From Neocallimastix lanati (nom. inval.) (taxonomy: Eukaryota > Neocallimastigomycota > Neocallimastigomycetes > Neocallimastigales > Neocallimastigaceae), in the NCBI GenBank assembly GCA_016946835.1, contig JACVTC010000054.1, positions 679,501 through 743,500 of the forward strand: a DNA stretch of 64,000 nt, written 5' to 3'. Positions 15,791 through 26,074 of the stretch are shown here, in pieces; positions within the stretch are counted from its first letter, which is position 1, and each line of letters opens with the position of its first letter. The notes under the pieces are model-generated. The model was given only the letters and a program-made list of their open reading frames with translations, was not told the DNA's origin and made no database searches. Made by a program: the position numbers and the translations under genes.

Positions 15791-18700
15791 ATGGTAAATG
15801 TTAATGCATTTGTTACTCTTTTAACTTCTGATTCATATATCCAAGGTGTTGTAGCATTAGCTCATTCATTACATCTTACCCATACCCATAATGAATTAGT
15901 TTGTATGGTTACTGAAGGTATTAGTCAAGAAATAATTGAAAGATTGGAAAAACCAGGTGATTTATATGATAAAGTTATTCGTGTAGATGAATTAGATTCA
16001 AAAGATCAAAGAAATCTAGAATTATTAGGTAGACCAGAACTTGGTGTAACTTTTACAAAATTAAACGTTTGGAAATTATGTCAGTATGATTTCGTTGCCT
16101 TTTTAGATGCTGATACTATTGTATTAAAGAATATTGATTCTTTATTTGATCAAATAAAAGAGGTTTATAATCATGGTGATGTTCCTTTTTTAGCTGCACC
16201 AGATGTTGGTTGGCCAGATAATTTCAATTCTGGTGTATTTGTTTGTAAACCAGATCTTCAGACATATTCTGACTTAGTTAATTATTCTAGAACTATTGGT
16301 AGTTATGACGGTGGAGATCAAGGATTATTAAATAGATTCTTCAATAAATGGAATAAAACACCAAATGCTCGTTTATCTTTTAATTATAACGTTACACCTT
16401 CTGCTTATTATACTTATGCCCCTGCCTTTAAAGAACATCAAGATAATATATCTGTTGTTCATTTTATTGGTAATAATAAACCTTGGAAATCTGTTAGGGG
16501 CAACGAAATGAAGAAAGGAAAGGAATCAAATTCTTCTTCATCAATTTCCAAATCTTCATCTCCATTTGATCATTTAGTTAGTCTTTGGTGGAATGTTTAT
16601 GATAACTATACTGTATGCAATCCTAAAGGTCAAGGAGAATTTTTAAAATCTTATGACCAGTCAATTAGTCATTCAAATGTTTCCATTAATCATCCTTATG
16701 ATAATGCCTGGTATACTAAGGTTATTCAAGAACCAAATAATCTTCCTATAAAAGAATTAGAAATTGTTGAATCTAAGGAAGAACAAAAGATACAAAATAA
16801 GGGATATAATGAAAATGAAAATAATAATGATGATAAGAATGAATATAAAAATGAAGATAAAACAGAAAATGAAGATTTTATTAAATACAAATGGCAAATT
16901 CGTACAGAAACGAATGAAAATATACTCCCATATAATGTTTCTTCTAATCATCCAACTGATAATGCGTATATTACCAAAATTATTAAGGTTGATATTTATG
17001 AAAATGAAAAGGAAAATGATGATACTATGGAAACTCAACCAAGAGTTTTAAATATCCCTGAAAATAATATATCTATGCCGAATCAAAGTGAACAAAAAAA
17101 TATCAAGGAGATTATATTAGATGATACTCCTCTTAATTCATCTAATAAAAATATAACTTCCGTTCAACAAATGGAGGAAAGAATAAAGGAAAACACAAAT
17201 GTTTCACAAAATTCTATTTCTAATTATTATACTTCAATTAAGACTTCCAATAATGATGATGATGATTTTGCTAATTATCATATAAGTTGGAATTTCAATG
17301 AATTACGTGGTTTTAGAAAACAATATAAAAAATATCTTAAAGAAACTGAAAGGCCATATATTTCAGTGAATTGGAATAATAAAGATGAACAAGTTGAAGC
17401 TGATCCAAGAGATACCTCAATCCTTGCATCTGAACCAACATCAGAAATTAATGAAGAAAAGGATGATATAATGAATATTAGTAATTTACCTGGTCTTCAC
17501 GTATCTGAATTTGAAGATGAAGGAGATGAAGATGAAGATCTTCATGAACATTCTGTTAATAAGAATATGACAGAGAATGGGGATATAAATATAGAAAATT
17601 TTGATATTTATGGATTTAATTATGAAGTTGATATCAAAAAAAAGTCATTTACTTGTGATTCTAATGATGAAGATATTTCAAAAAATGGTGGCAGAAGAAG
17701 AAGAAAGTCTATTATTGAAGTTATAAATGGATTGGATGGACTCACTATATCTAAAATGCCAGATTTGAATGGAGAAGAAGATAATGCTTTTGTGGATAAG
17801 TCTGTGACAGTTGAAGAACCATTTGATGTTACTGGGATTATTGAAGATAATTTTGAAAATGACTTATTTATTAATGAAGATGAAATTGAAAACCTCTCTT
17901 TTGTTAAGAACCACAATCAACATGAAAATCAAGAATATGATAATGCTAATAGATCATTTGTATCTATGAATCAAAAGGAAATTGAAAAGGATAATATTAT
18001 TGTTGAACCTATTCCTTCTAATGAAATTACTGAACTTATTGCTAATGGTAATGATACTATTCTTCCAAATGATATTAGTAATGAAGAAGTAGTTTTTGTT
18101 AATGATTCCATCATTCCAAGTGATATTATTGCTGATAATAAAGAAGTTACTGTTAATAACTTCATGATTCCAAGCGAAATCCTTAAACCAAAGGTTGATA
18201 TATATGATGAAACAGAAACAGAAATTACTGAAGTTCCAAAATATAATGACATGATCATTCAAGTCAATGATATTGAAATTCAACCTCAACCGTTTGTATC
18301 AGAATTTAGTTCTAGCTCAAGTAAGGAATTATTGTTGTCAAAATCCGACAAGATGCTTGATAAGTCTATTTCAGAAGAAAATACTTTGGCTTTAGAAGAT
18401 CCAACTATAATTAATAATAGATTTGAAAAAAAGATACAAACATTTTTAAATGATATTCCAGAAAAAATAGAAGAAGTTGAAGAAGATGAAGAAAAGAAAG
18501 AGAAAAAGGAGAAAGATGAAGAAAAAGAAAAAGAAAAAGATCAAACAATACTTGATTCCACAATTGAAGATTTCACTACTGAAATTATTTCTGAAGAGAG
18601 CATAAATGAAGATATCGTTACAAAAAATGAAAATATTGAGATTGAACCAAAATCTCTTTGCTTCAATGAAGTTACAGAAGTCATCCCCGCTAATGGTTCA

Positions 18701-21511
18701 ACTGAAGATGCAAGATACTCGTTCATTACCGAACCAAAATATACAATTTTTACTGAGGTTGTCCAACCGATTGAGAAGATTCACGTTGATGATGAAATTT
18801 CTGAAATTGAAGAAAATGTCATTGAAGGAGAAAGTAAAGAAGTTACTTTCAGGGAACCAACAGAAGAAGTTTATGAAATTTATATTGAAGATGTTACTAA
18901 GTATGATAGCGATAGTATTGATGAATCCAATACCAAAGTAAAACATGTTTTGGATGAAAAATATGAAATTGTAATTGAAGATGTTATTCAAGAACTTGGG
19001 GATAATATAGATGTTAACAATAAAGATATTGTATTGGAAGATCCAAAGAATGAAATTTATGAAGAAATTATTCAACAGGATGATAATGATAAGAAAGAGA
19101 ATATTGAAGTTATTAATAAGGATGATGATATTACTAATTTAAATCAAGATGAATATGTATATGAAATTGAAGATTTTTATTATGATGATCATAAAGGAAC
19201 AACTGTTCCAATGAATGATTCTTATGAAATTATTATCAAAGATGTTATTGAAGATAAACCTTCAAAGGATAACATTGAAGTTAATGATAGAGATGCTGCT
19301 TTAAAAGATCCAAATCAAGGTATTTCTGAAAGTATTGCAGAAGAAAAGCCTCAAAATGAATCAGACGTTGAAGCTACGATACATATTACTGAAGATATAA
19401 TTGAAAATGATAAAGGAAAATCTATCAATGAAATTACACAGGCTAATTCAACTGAAGATAATCTACTTGAAAATGATTTTATAGTTCAAGAGGAGCCAAA
19501 TGAAATTGAAAGTGAAGAAATTATATCTAAACAACAAAATGAAAATATCCCTGATGAACTATTAAGAAAGAAAATTATTATTAAGAAATATATTAAAAGA
19601 AGAATTTTAAAACCAAAAGAAGAAAAAATTGATATAGAAAATGATGAATCTGAACAATCAATTCCAATTATTAAACAAGAAAAAGAAGCTGAAAGAGGAT
19701 ATGAACAACCAATTTATATAACTGAACAAGAACAAGAATCTAAACAAGAAACTGAACATGAATCTGAACAAGAATCTGAACAAGAATCAGTAGAAGAAGA
19801 TTATGAAGACTATACTATTAGTAGGATAGAGATTCATGAACTTATAGCAGAAATTGAATCATCTTCATCAGAAGAAGGTTATGATTCTGAAGTAAATGAA
19901 AAATATGCATATCTTCCTCAAGAAAATGAACCAACTGAAGCTTGTGGAATTGAGGCTTCTGAACCAGAACAAGAAATAGGTCGTAGAAGAATCATTAAAA
20001 GAATTATTCGTAGAAATGGTCAAACCTATATGACTGAAACTGAAGAACCAATCGAAGATGATGAAGTTGAAGTTTCTGAAGAATCTGGATCAGAACAAGA
20101 AATAAAACCAAGAAGAATCATTAAAAGAATTATTCATAGAAATGGTCAAACCTATGTAACTGAATCTGAAGGAACATTGGAAGATGATGAAGAAGTTAAA
20201 ATTGCATCCAAATCTGTTTCTTCTTCACAAGAAAAAGAAGTTATTGAACAAAACATTTCTCAAAAAGCTGAAACCGTTGAACGAGATAATATAGATAATG
20301 ATAAAGTTGTTCGTAAAAGAATCATTAAACGGATTATTCGTAGAAATGGTCAAACTTATGTAACTGTAACTGAAGAACCAATTGAAAACGATAAGGATAT
20401 TGAAGTTTCATCTAAAACTATTACTACACCACAAGAAGAGAATGTTATTGAACAAATTATTCCTCAAGAAGTTGAAATTATTGAAAAGGATGATTCAGAT
20501 AAAATAATAACTGACAGTCAAGAAGCTAAAACTCATGAGGCAAATGAACCTGCTATAGAAGAAGTATTAAAAGAAGTAATTTCTTCTCAAAAAAATAAGA
20601 GTGAAGAATTAAAGGATGAAAGACTTGTTAGAAGAATTAATTATAAAAATGATTATAGAGTTATTAGTTATAATCAAGAAAACTCATTAGAAAGAAACAT
20701 GTATACTTTGATCCCATCTCTTACTGAAAATGACGAAGTTTTATTATATACTATTATTATTTTTGGTAAGGATCAAAATAAATTATTTAATCAGTTCGAG
20801 AATGCTACTAATGATTTTAATTTAGATAAGATATCAGCTGAGGAATACTATAGTATATATATTACCATTTTAAATGAATTATGTAAGGATAAAGGTGTTA
20901 ATGATGATCGTTATCAATCTTTAAACACTCCATTTATGAAGGAATATTCTGAGAAGTTATGGTGCAGTATTGCTAATAACCTAGTTAAGGAAGATTCGTT
21001 TGATAAAAGCATTCCTAAAGTCAAGGTTGATGAAGATGGTGATGCTATTAAAAAGAAGAGAAGAAGCTGCTTACCATTCTTCAGAAAAAGATCAAAGAAG
21101 AGACATTCTATTCTTTCTAAGCATAAAAAAAGTAAATCAGTTGATGCAAACTCTAAAATTATTAAAATAAATAATAAGAAGCAAGAAATGCTTGAAGCAA
21201 AAAAAAAATACATTGAAAATGAAAATGAAAGAAATAAGATAAAACAATTATATATTGATGAAAATATTAATGAAGAAAATTCAGAAGAAGTTCGTACTAC
21301 TGATATAAAGCAAATAGAAAATCCAAAAGAGAAAGAAGTTGATATTTCTGAAGCTCCAATTATTAAACAAGAAGAAAAAAATGATATCCCAGAAACTAAA
21401 AGTAAAACTCAAGTGACTATTAAAGAAAAAATAAAGAATGATAATAAAAAGAAAGAGAAAAAAAGATGGTGGAAAAGAATTATTGGTAAAAAAAATAATA
21501 AAAAAAGCTAA
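15791..21511 (+). CDS. Giant glycogenin-like GT8 glycosyltransferase with 1,600-residue acidic tail
   Basis: Glycogenins prime glycogen synthesis by self-glucosylation from UDP-glucose, using manganese, in the cytosol. Residues 1-290 form a GT8 domain: VTLLTSDSYIQGVVALAHSL at the start, the metal-binding DxD in FLDADT (D106, D108), NFNSGVFVCKPD (144-155), DGGDQGLLN (173-181), VHFIGNNKPW with H224, and LVSLWWNVYDNY (262-273). No signal peptide or membrane segment is seen. The remaining 1,600 residues are Glu/Asp/Ile/Asn-rich and contain a duplicated NHPxDNAxxTK motif (301-310, 387-396), three basic copies of RIIKRIIxRNGQTY (about 1,397, 1,440, 1,506), a possible folded segment (1,634-1,731), a basic patch with RRSCLPFF (about 1,754-1,784) and a C-terminal RWWKRIIGKK. 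Known glycogenins are about 350-620 residues, so the length is exceptional. It is a single exon; the ATG is the first Met, directly before the domain. Confidence 0.9.
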   Translation: MVNVNAFVTLLTSDSYIQGVVALAHSLHLTHTHNELVCMVTEGISQEIIERLEKPGDLYDKVIRVDELDSKDQRNLELLGRPELGVTFTKLNVWKLCQYDFVAFLDADTIVLKNIDSLFDQIKEVYNHGDVPFLAAPDVGWPDNFNSGVFVCKPDLQTYSDLVNYSRTIGSYDGGDQGLLNRFFNKWNKTPNARLSFNYNVTPSAYYTYAPAFKEHQDNISVVHFIGNNKPWKSVRGNEMKKGKESNSSSSISKSSSPFDHLVSLWWNVYDNYTVCNPKGQGEFLKSYDQSISHSNVSINHPYDNAWYTKVIQEPNNLPIKELEIVESKEEQKIQNKGYNENENNNDDKNEYKNEDKTENEDFIKYKWQIRTETNENILPYNVSSNHPTDNAYITKIIKVDIYENEKENDDTMETQPRVLNIPENNISMPNQSEQKNIKEIILDDTPLNSSNKNITSVQQMEERIKENTNVSQNSISNYYTSIKTSNNDDDDFANYHISWNFNELRGFRKQYKKYLKETERPYISVNWNNKDEQVEADPRDTSILASEPTSEINEEKDDIMNISNLPGLHVSEFEDEGDEDEDLHEHSVNKNMTENGDINIENFDIYGFNYEVDIKKKSFTCDSNDEDISKNGGRRRRKSIIEVINGLDGLTISKMPDLNGEEDNAFVDKSVTVEEPFDVTGIIEDNFENDLFINEDEIENLSFVKNHNQHENQEYDNANRSFVSMNQKEIEKDNIIVEPIPSNEITELIANGNDTILPNDISNEEVVFVNDSIIPSDIIADNKEVTVNNFMIPSEILKPKVDIYDETETEITEVPKYNDMIIQVNDIEIQPQPFVSEFSSSSSKELLLSKSDKMLDKSISEENTLALEDPTIINNRFEKKIQTFLNDIPEKIEEVEEDEEKKEKKEKDEEKEKEKDQTILDSTIEDFTTEIISEESINEDIVTKNENIEIEPKSLCFNEVTEVIPANGSTEDARYSFITEPKYTIFTEVVQPIEKIHVDDEISEIEENVIEGESKEVTFREPTEEVYEIYIEDVTKYDSDSIDESNTKVKHVLDEKYEIVIEDVIQELGDNIDVNNKDIVLEDPKNEIYEEIIQQDDNDKKENIEVINKDDDITNLNQDEYVYEIEDFYYDDHKGTTVPMNDSYEIIIKDVIEDKPSKDNIEVNDRDAALKDPNQGISESIAEEKPQNESDVEATIHITEDIIENDKGKSINEITQANSTEDNLLENDFIVQEEPNEIESEEIISKQQNENIPDELLRKKIIIKKYIKRRILKPKEEKIDIENDESEQSIPIIKQEKEAERGYEQPIYITEQEQESKQETEHESEQESEQESVEEDYEDYTISRIEIHELIAEIESSSSEEGYDSEVNEKYAYLPQENEPTEACGIEASEPEQEIGRRRIIKRIIRRNGQTYMTETEEPIEDDEVEVSEESGSEQEIKPRRIIKRIIHRNGQTYVTESEGTLEDDEEVKIASKSVSSSQEKEVIEQNISQKAETVERDNIDNDKVVRKRIIKRIIRRNGQTYVTVTEEPIENDKDIEVSSKTITTPQEENVIEQIIPQEVEIIEKDDSDKIITDSQEAKTHEANEPAIEEVLKEVISSQKNKSEELKDERLVRRINYKNDYRVISYNQENSLERNMYTLIPSLTENDEVLLYTIIIFGKDQNKLFNQFENATNDFNLDKISAEEYYSIYITILNELCKDKGVNDDRYQSLNTPFMKEYSEKLWCSIANNLVKEDSFDKSIPKVKVDEDGDAIKKKRRSCLPFFRKRSKKRHSILSKHKKSKSVDANSKIIKINNKKQEMLEAKKKYIENENERNKIKQLYIDENINEENSEEVRTTDIKQIENPKEKEVDISEAPIIKQEEKNDIPETKSKTQVTIKEKIKNDNKKKEKKRWWKRIIGKKNNKKS

Positions 21512-21621
21512 GTTTAAATTTGAAAGAGTACAATTATGGTTATAAAGAGTAGAAATAAGTAATATATATAAAATTATATAAATATTTTAATTTATATATA
21601 TTTTAATTTCAATTAATTTAA

Positions 21622-21656
<35 letters not shown>

Positions 21657-22700
21657 AAATAAATCTTTCTAATTTTTCATTTAAGTCTTTTATTTGCTTA
21701 ATTATTTATGGTTCCATTAAAAAAACGATGTTTAAAAATAATGATTAAATAAAAAAAAAAAAAAAAAAGAAAAAAGAATAAAAAAAAGTTTAATAGTAAT
21801 GAAAAGTATATTAATAAAAGTTAATGATATTGATATTGATAATTTATAATTTAATACATAAAAATAGGATAAATAAAAAAAATATTAGCAATATAGATTT
21901 ATTTTCAGTATCAATAGAATAGATTAGATACTTAAAAATTAAAATTTTAGAGTAATGAACCAATTCTATAATTATTACTAATGATAAAAGAATTTTTAGT
22001 TTTATCAACTATTAATTTGAAAAATTCAAATGATAAAAACAAAAAAAAAAAAAAAAAAAAAAAAATAAAAGTTTCTTTTTTATTTATAATGAATGGTATA
22101 TTACTTTCCCAAATATCATATCTTTTAAATGATAAGCAAATTGAAAATTGCTATTATTTATTTTAAATTGTATACTACTTTTTTATATTTAAAAAGTAAT
22201 GATAATAACAGATTATTAATATAATTATTATTAAAATTTTATACTTTTTTTTTATTATTATTTTATTTTTCTAGTTATATATATTTAAATATATATATTT
22301 TTTAATATTTTAACATTTAAAAAATAGTAAAAACAAAAAACTAAAACTAAATGAAAAAAAAAGACAAATTAAAAAAAAAAAAATAAAAATAAAAAAAACA
22401 AAAATAAATAAAAAAAAAAAGACCAAATAAAAATAAAAATTGATCAAAGATAAAAAAATTATTTTTAGAAATATATGATACATATTTTTTGTGTTTCTAA
22501 TTTAATTATATATTTTGTATTTTTAAATTTAAATTTTTTAATTTTTGTACAATATTTAGTTTAATGGATTAATTTAATAAGACCTTTAATATATTAATTT
22601 TAATATTCCTTCTATTTTGTCAAACGTAACTGGTAATGGACCTTCACAAAGTACAGTTAATAATAATTAAATCTTATAATAATAAATTACTTCTTTTCTT
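21512..22700. other. Gene-free region after the glycogenin-like gene
   Basis: A-rich tracts (21,625-21,654; 21,751-21,768; 22,043-22,063) and AT-rich filler. A 61-codon frame at 21,981 is Lys/Asn/Leu low complexity across an A run and is not credible. The right edge, near 22,700, is where LINE similarity begins abruptly. Confidence 0.55.
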
Positions 22701-22706
22701 TGTATT

Positions 22707-24490
22707 ATGAAAGGAGTTGGACAAGGTTGTCCACTATCATCAATTCTTTTCAATCTATTTACTAATGACATTTTTAATGATTTTTCAGAACTTGGAATTC
22801 CTTTAAGCGAATCTAGATGTTGCAGTGGACTCTTTGCAGATGATATTGTTCTATGCGCACCGTCAAGAACTAAGTTAAAAAAAATGCTTAAGAAGGTAAA
22901 TGAATGGGCTAAATTTAATATGATGAATTTTTGGAATTAACAAGTGTGCAACGATGGTGATTCGACCAGACACACCTCTTTTTCAAAATAAAAGAGATCC
23001 TACTTTTCATCTTGCTGGTCAACCAATCCCAATAACTAAATGTTATACCTATTTAGGTATACCATTTGATAAAAGTTTATCGTTGATCCCTATTATTAAA
23101 TTACTTTACTCTAAAGCTACTAAAGCTCTCTTTTCTGTTAGTAAATTTCTTTCAAATTCCAAAATTTCTATTCCATTTAAGAAGATTATAATTAACTCCT
23201 ATGTACTTAGTAAAGTCTCTTACTTAGCACCTTTACTTGGTTCAAATAAACGAGAACAAATAATACTCAGAAATTAATTAATAAAGGATTAAGATGGATT
23301 GCAGGTTTACAAAAAGCAAATCTTTTATTAATGTATATTCTATTTCAAAAGATTTAAATATTCCTCCATTGTCAGCTAAGTGTGCTTTGTCTCAAGTCAA
23401 ATGTTTTGATAAATGGAAAGATTCAAATTGTATTATTTCCTATTTAGTAAATAATATTCCAAAATCTTGAAAATATACATGGACGAAAGAAAATAGAACT
23501 CTTAAACGTAAACTAGAGAAAAGAGGTAATAAGATAATAAAATCAAGGATTTTTATTGGAAAAGAGATATGAAAATCAATTCTATTAAAGCTGAATTTTA
23601 TGACAAAAACAGATTCGAAGAAACATCAAATTTTATAAAACTTTGTTATGAATATCCTGATATTTCATATGGTTTTAAATGGCTATCGAGAGCACGAAGT
23701 GGATATAGATTAGATGCTAGAATTGCTAAAGCTGCAAAAATTATAGATCAAATGTATCCTAGTTTTTGTCCCTGTTGTAAAAGTAATAAACAATGGATAA
23801 GGCATTGGTTAATTGATTGTCCATTTTTCAATCATATTTGTAGTAAAATTAATGATAAAATTTTATTTTTATATAATGCTTTTAACCGTGGCAATCTAAC
23901 AAATGATATTGTTAATAGAAATAATGATAATAGCAACAGTAATAATAGTAATAGTAATAATAGTAATAGTAATAATAGTAATAGTAATAATAGTTATAGT
24001 AATAATAGTTATAGTAATAATAGTTATAGTAATATTAGTAATAGTATTATTAGTAATGTTAGTAATAGCATTGAAAATAATGTGTATGTTGATTATAGTG
24101 TGTGTGAAAAAGTGTTTAATTTCCTTCTTGGAGGTCGAAGTATTAATAACAGTACAAGGGAATGGAAAGATCTATTTAAGTGCCAGATGAAATCAGGTGC
24201 TTATTCTGATACTCCATTCTTGATGGTTACTGCGGCACTTCTTCAATCGATTATACCTATTGCTATTGGCCAGCAATGGTCTTTGTTCAGTAGGTTCAAA
24301 TCGAATCGTACTACTACTACCAAGAGCGTCAATGCTGAAGAAACAGTAAGACAGGCCAGCAAGGCTAGCGCAACCAAATGAAGATCATAATTTCTTATTT
24401 TAAAATTATGATTAACATTATGAAGTCAAAATTAATTATTATACTTCAGTATAATAATGCTCTTGTGAAGTCTTACAGATATTAATTAAA
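22707..24490 (+). pseudogene. 5'-truncated LINE (non-LTR retrotransposon) RT remnant
   Basis: Similarity begins within the reverse transcriptase at GVGQGCPLSSILFNLFTNDI, followed by the catalytic FADD motif (GLFADDIVLCAPS). A frame shift near 22,940 leads to YTYLGIPFDKSLS (about 23,044-23,085). Another break near 23,277 separates the next part, and 23,569-24,381 encodes the C-terminal region with a CPCC...H...C zinc-knuckle-like cluster and GGRSINN. Order and motifs match the full-length LINE at 49-53 kb, at modest identity. An Asn/Ser codon repeat (about 23,925-24,080) has expanded inside it. Two small hairpins follow the stop. It lacks endonuclease and N-terminal RT, as expected of 5' truncation, and is inactive. 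Confidence 0.85.
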
Positions 24491-24734
24491 TGAAACTAGA
24501 ATATTTTATACCATTATTTTATTTTATTTTATTTTGCTTTTTTTTTGTTTTGTTTTTTTTTTATCTTTTTTTTTCTTTTTATTACATGTATTTTTTCAAA
24601 TATTTAATTAATAAAGATGAAACAAGTTTGCTGCCATTAAAAAAAAAAATCTTTCTTTGTTTATATAATAAAAATATATATATTATTATTATTTTTTTAT
24701 TTTCTTCTCCCTCAGGGACACTTTAATATCAAAA
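24491..24734. other. Poly-T-rich spacer between two LINE remnants
   Basis: T-rich low complexity with a short interval of mixed sequence near 24,620-24,650. The apparent 78-codon frame is Phe/Tyr low complexity. Nothing recognisable. Confidence 0.5.
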
Positions 24735-25390
24735 TTCCAAAAGAACTTCCAATACATCGTGGTGTTCGCCAAGGGTGTCCCTTATTACCTATTTTATTTA
24801 ATATATATATCAGTAACATATTTGATAAATGCAAGAGATATGGTGTGATGATTAAACAATAATTTAACGATCTTATTCTTAAAATTTCTCCTCATTAGTT
24901 TATTATGGATATAATTAATCATAAATTTACTTGATCTAATTGTGGAAAGAATTCTTGTTTTGATGAAAATAATGAAAATAACATTATACCTAGTTTTACA
25001 CACTGGGTACTTTTATGTCCTAAATTTGAATAATTAAAGCAATAATTCGTTCATTTTCTTGATGATATTTTTATTAATTTTTCTCTGATTGTTCATGAAA
25101 AATCTTTGAACATTTCTGATGATAAAGAGAAAGATTTTGATGGTAATATTAATTTTTTTACTTTCTGTGTATCTTTCTTGGTGGAAATGTAGTACATGAA
25201 ATCTTAAAGATCTATTCAGGGGGAAAGAAGACTCTTTATTAATAATATCTTTCAATCACCTTCAAACCTTCAAAGAGAGTCTTCATACATGATTTCATAT
25301 TTTGTAGTGTTTTTCGGAAATCTTTACTAATGTTATACTTTATTATAATTATTAAATAAAGTTTATTCCATGTCAAAGAAAAAAAAATTT
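24735..25390 (+). pseudogene. Internally deleted LINE remnant
   Basis: Starts at an RT segment reading ELPIHRGVRQGCPLLPILFN (about 24,740-24,800) and soon hits a stop. It then jumps to the C-terminal region: PSFTHWVLLCPKFE (about 24,990-25,030), FLDDIFINFSLIVHEKSLN, SFLGGN. These match the full-length LINE (PSFSHWIFAC, FLDDLFLKFALI, AFLGGRS) with many stops and shifts. The end reads AATAAAGTTTATTCCATGTC followed by an A run at 25,379, probably the original 3' end and tail. The middle of the RT and thumb is missing. Confidence 0.8.
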
Positions 25391-25395
25391 ATTAT

Positions 25396-25480
25396 TTATA
25401 TAATAATAATTATAATAATAAAAAATTGAATTATAATAATCATAATAATAATATTAATAACAATAATAATAACAATAATA

Positions 25481-25511
<31 letters not shown>

Positions 25512-25560
25512 TAGTAATAATAATTATAATAATAATAATAACAATAATAATAATAACGGC
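25396..25560. repeat. AAT/AAC/AGT trinucleotide repeat region
   Basis: Imperfect AAT triplets with interspersed AAC and AGT, directly after the A run of the LINE remnant. It probably expanded from a retrotransposon tail. The minus-strand frame through it is poly-Ile and not a gene. Confidence 0.75.
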
Positions 25561-26074
25561 CAAAATATGTTTATCAAACAATGTGACTATATGTAAGTTT
25601 TTTAAACAGATAATATTAATAAATAAAGTATAGGAAGTGTTTTTTTTTTTTATGTATAAAATTTTTTCATTTATCAAAAGTTTGATTATAAAAATATTTA
25701 GAAAAAAATAAATATAATTTTTTTAAACTAAATATTTTTAAATTCAGAATATTTTTGTTAAATTATTAAAATTTTATTTTTAATAGTATGTCAATATAAT
25801 TAATTAGTATAATATTCAATTTCATTATGTATTAAATTAATAACACAAAAATATTGCAACATAAATCTTTGATTATTTTTCTACAAAACTTATTCTTTTA
25901 TTAATAAATAATATATGAACATTATATTAGATAATATTTTCTTTATTATAACATTTATAAGTTTTTTCTTATTTCTTTATATAATAATCGTTTAAACAAT
26001 TTCTTTATTTAATTTAATATCATTTGAAATTAATTATTAAAAGTGATTAGAGAGATACGCTTTAATTAATAAAA
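25561..26074. other. 3' flank of GH6 copy A
   Basis: No coding signal. The part next to the gene weakly resembles the 3' flanks of the other three copies (shared TTTTATT(A/G)ATTAAA and AAATTAAATAAAGAAAT), but it lacks their CACTAATGCAT repeats, so this copy has diverged most downstream. Confidence 0.55.

Noticed and set aside
16757-21213. Several frames of 60-125 codons on both strands within the glycogenin-like gene
   Set aside because: Shadows of the GAA/GAT-rich coding strand; none has family features and the main frame is unbroken.
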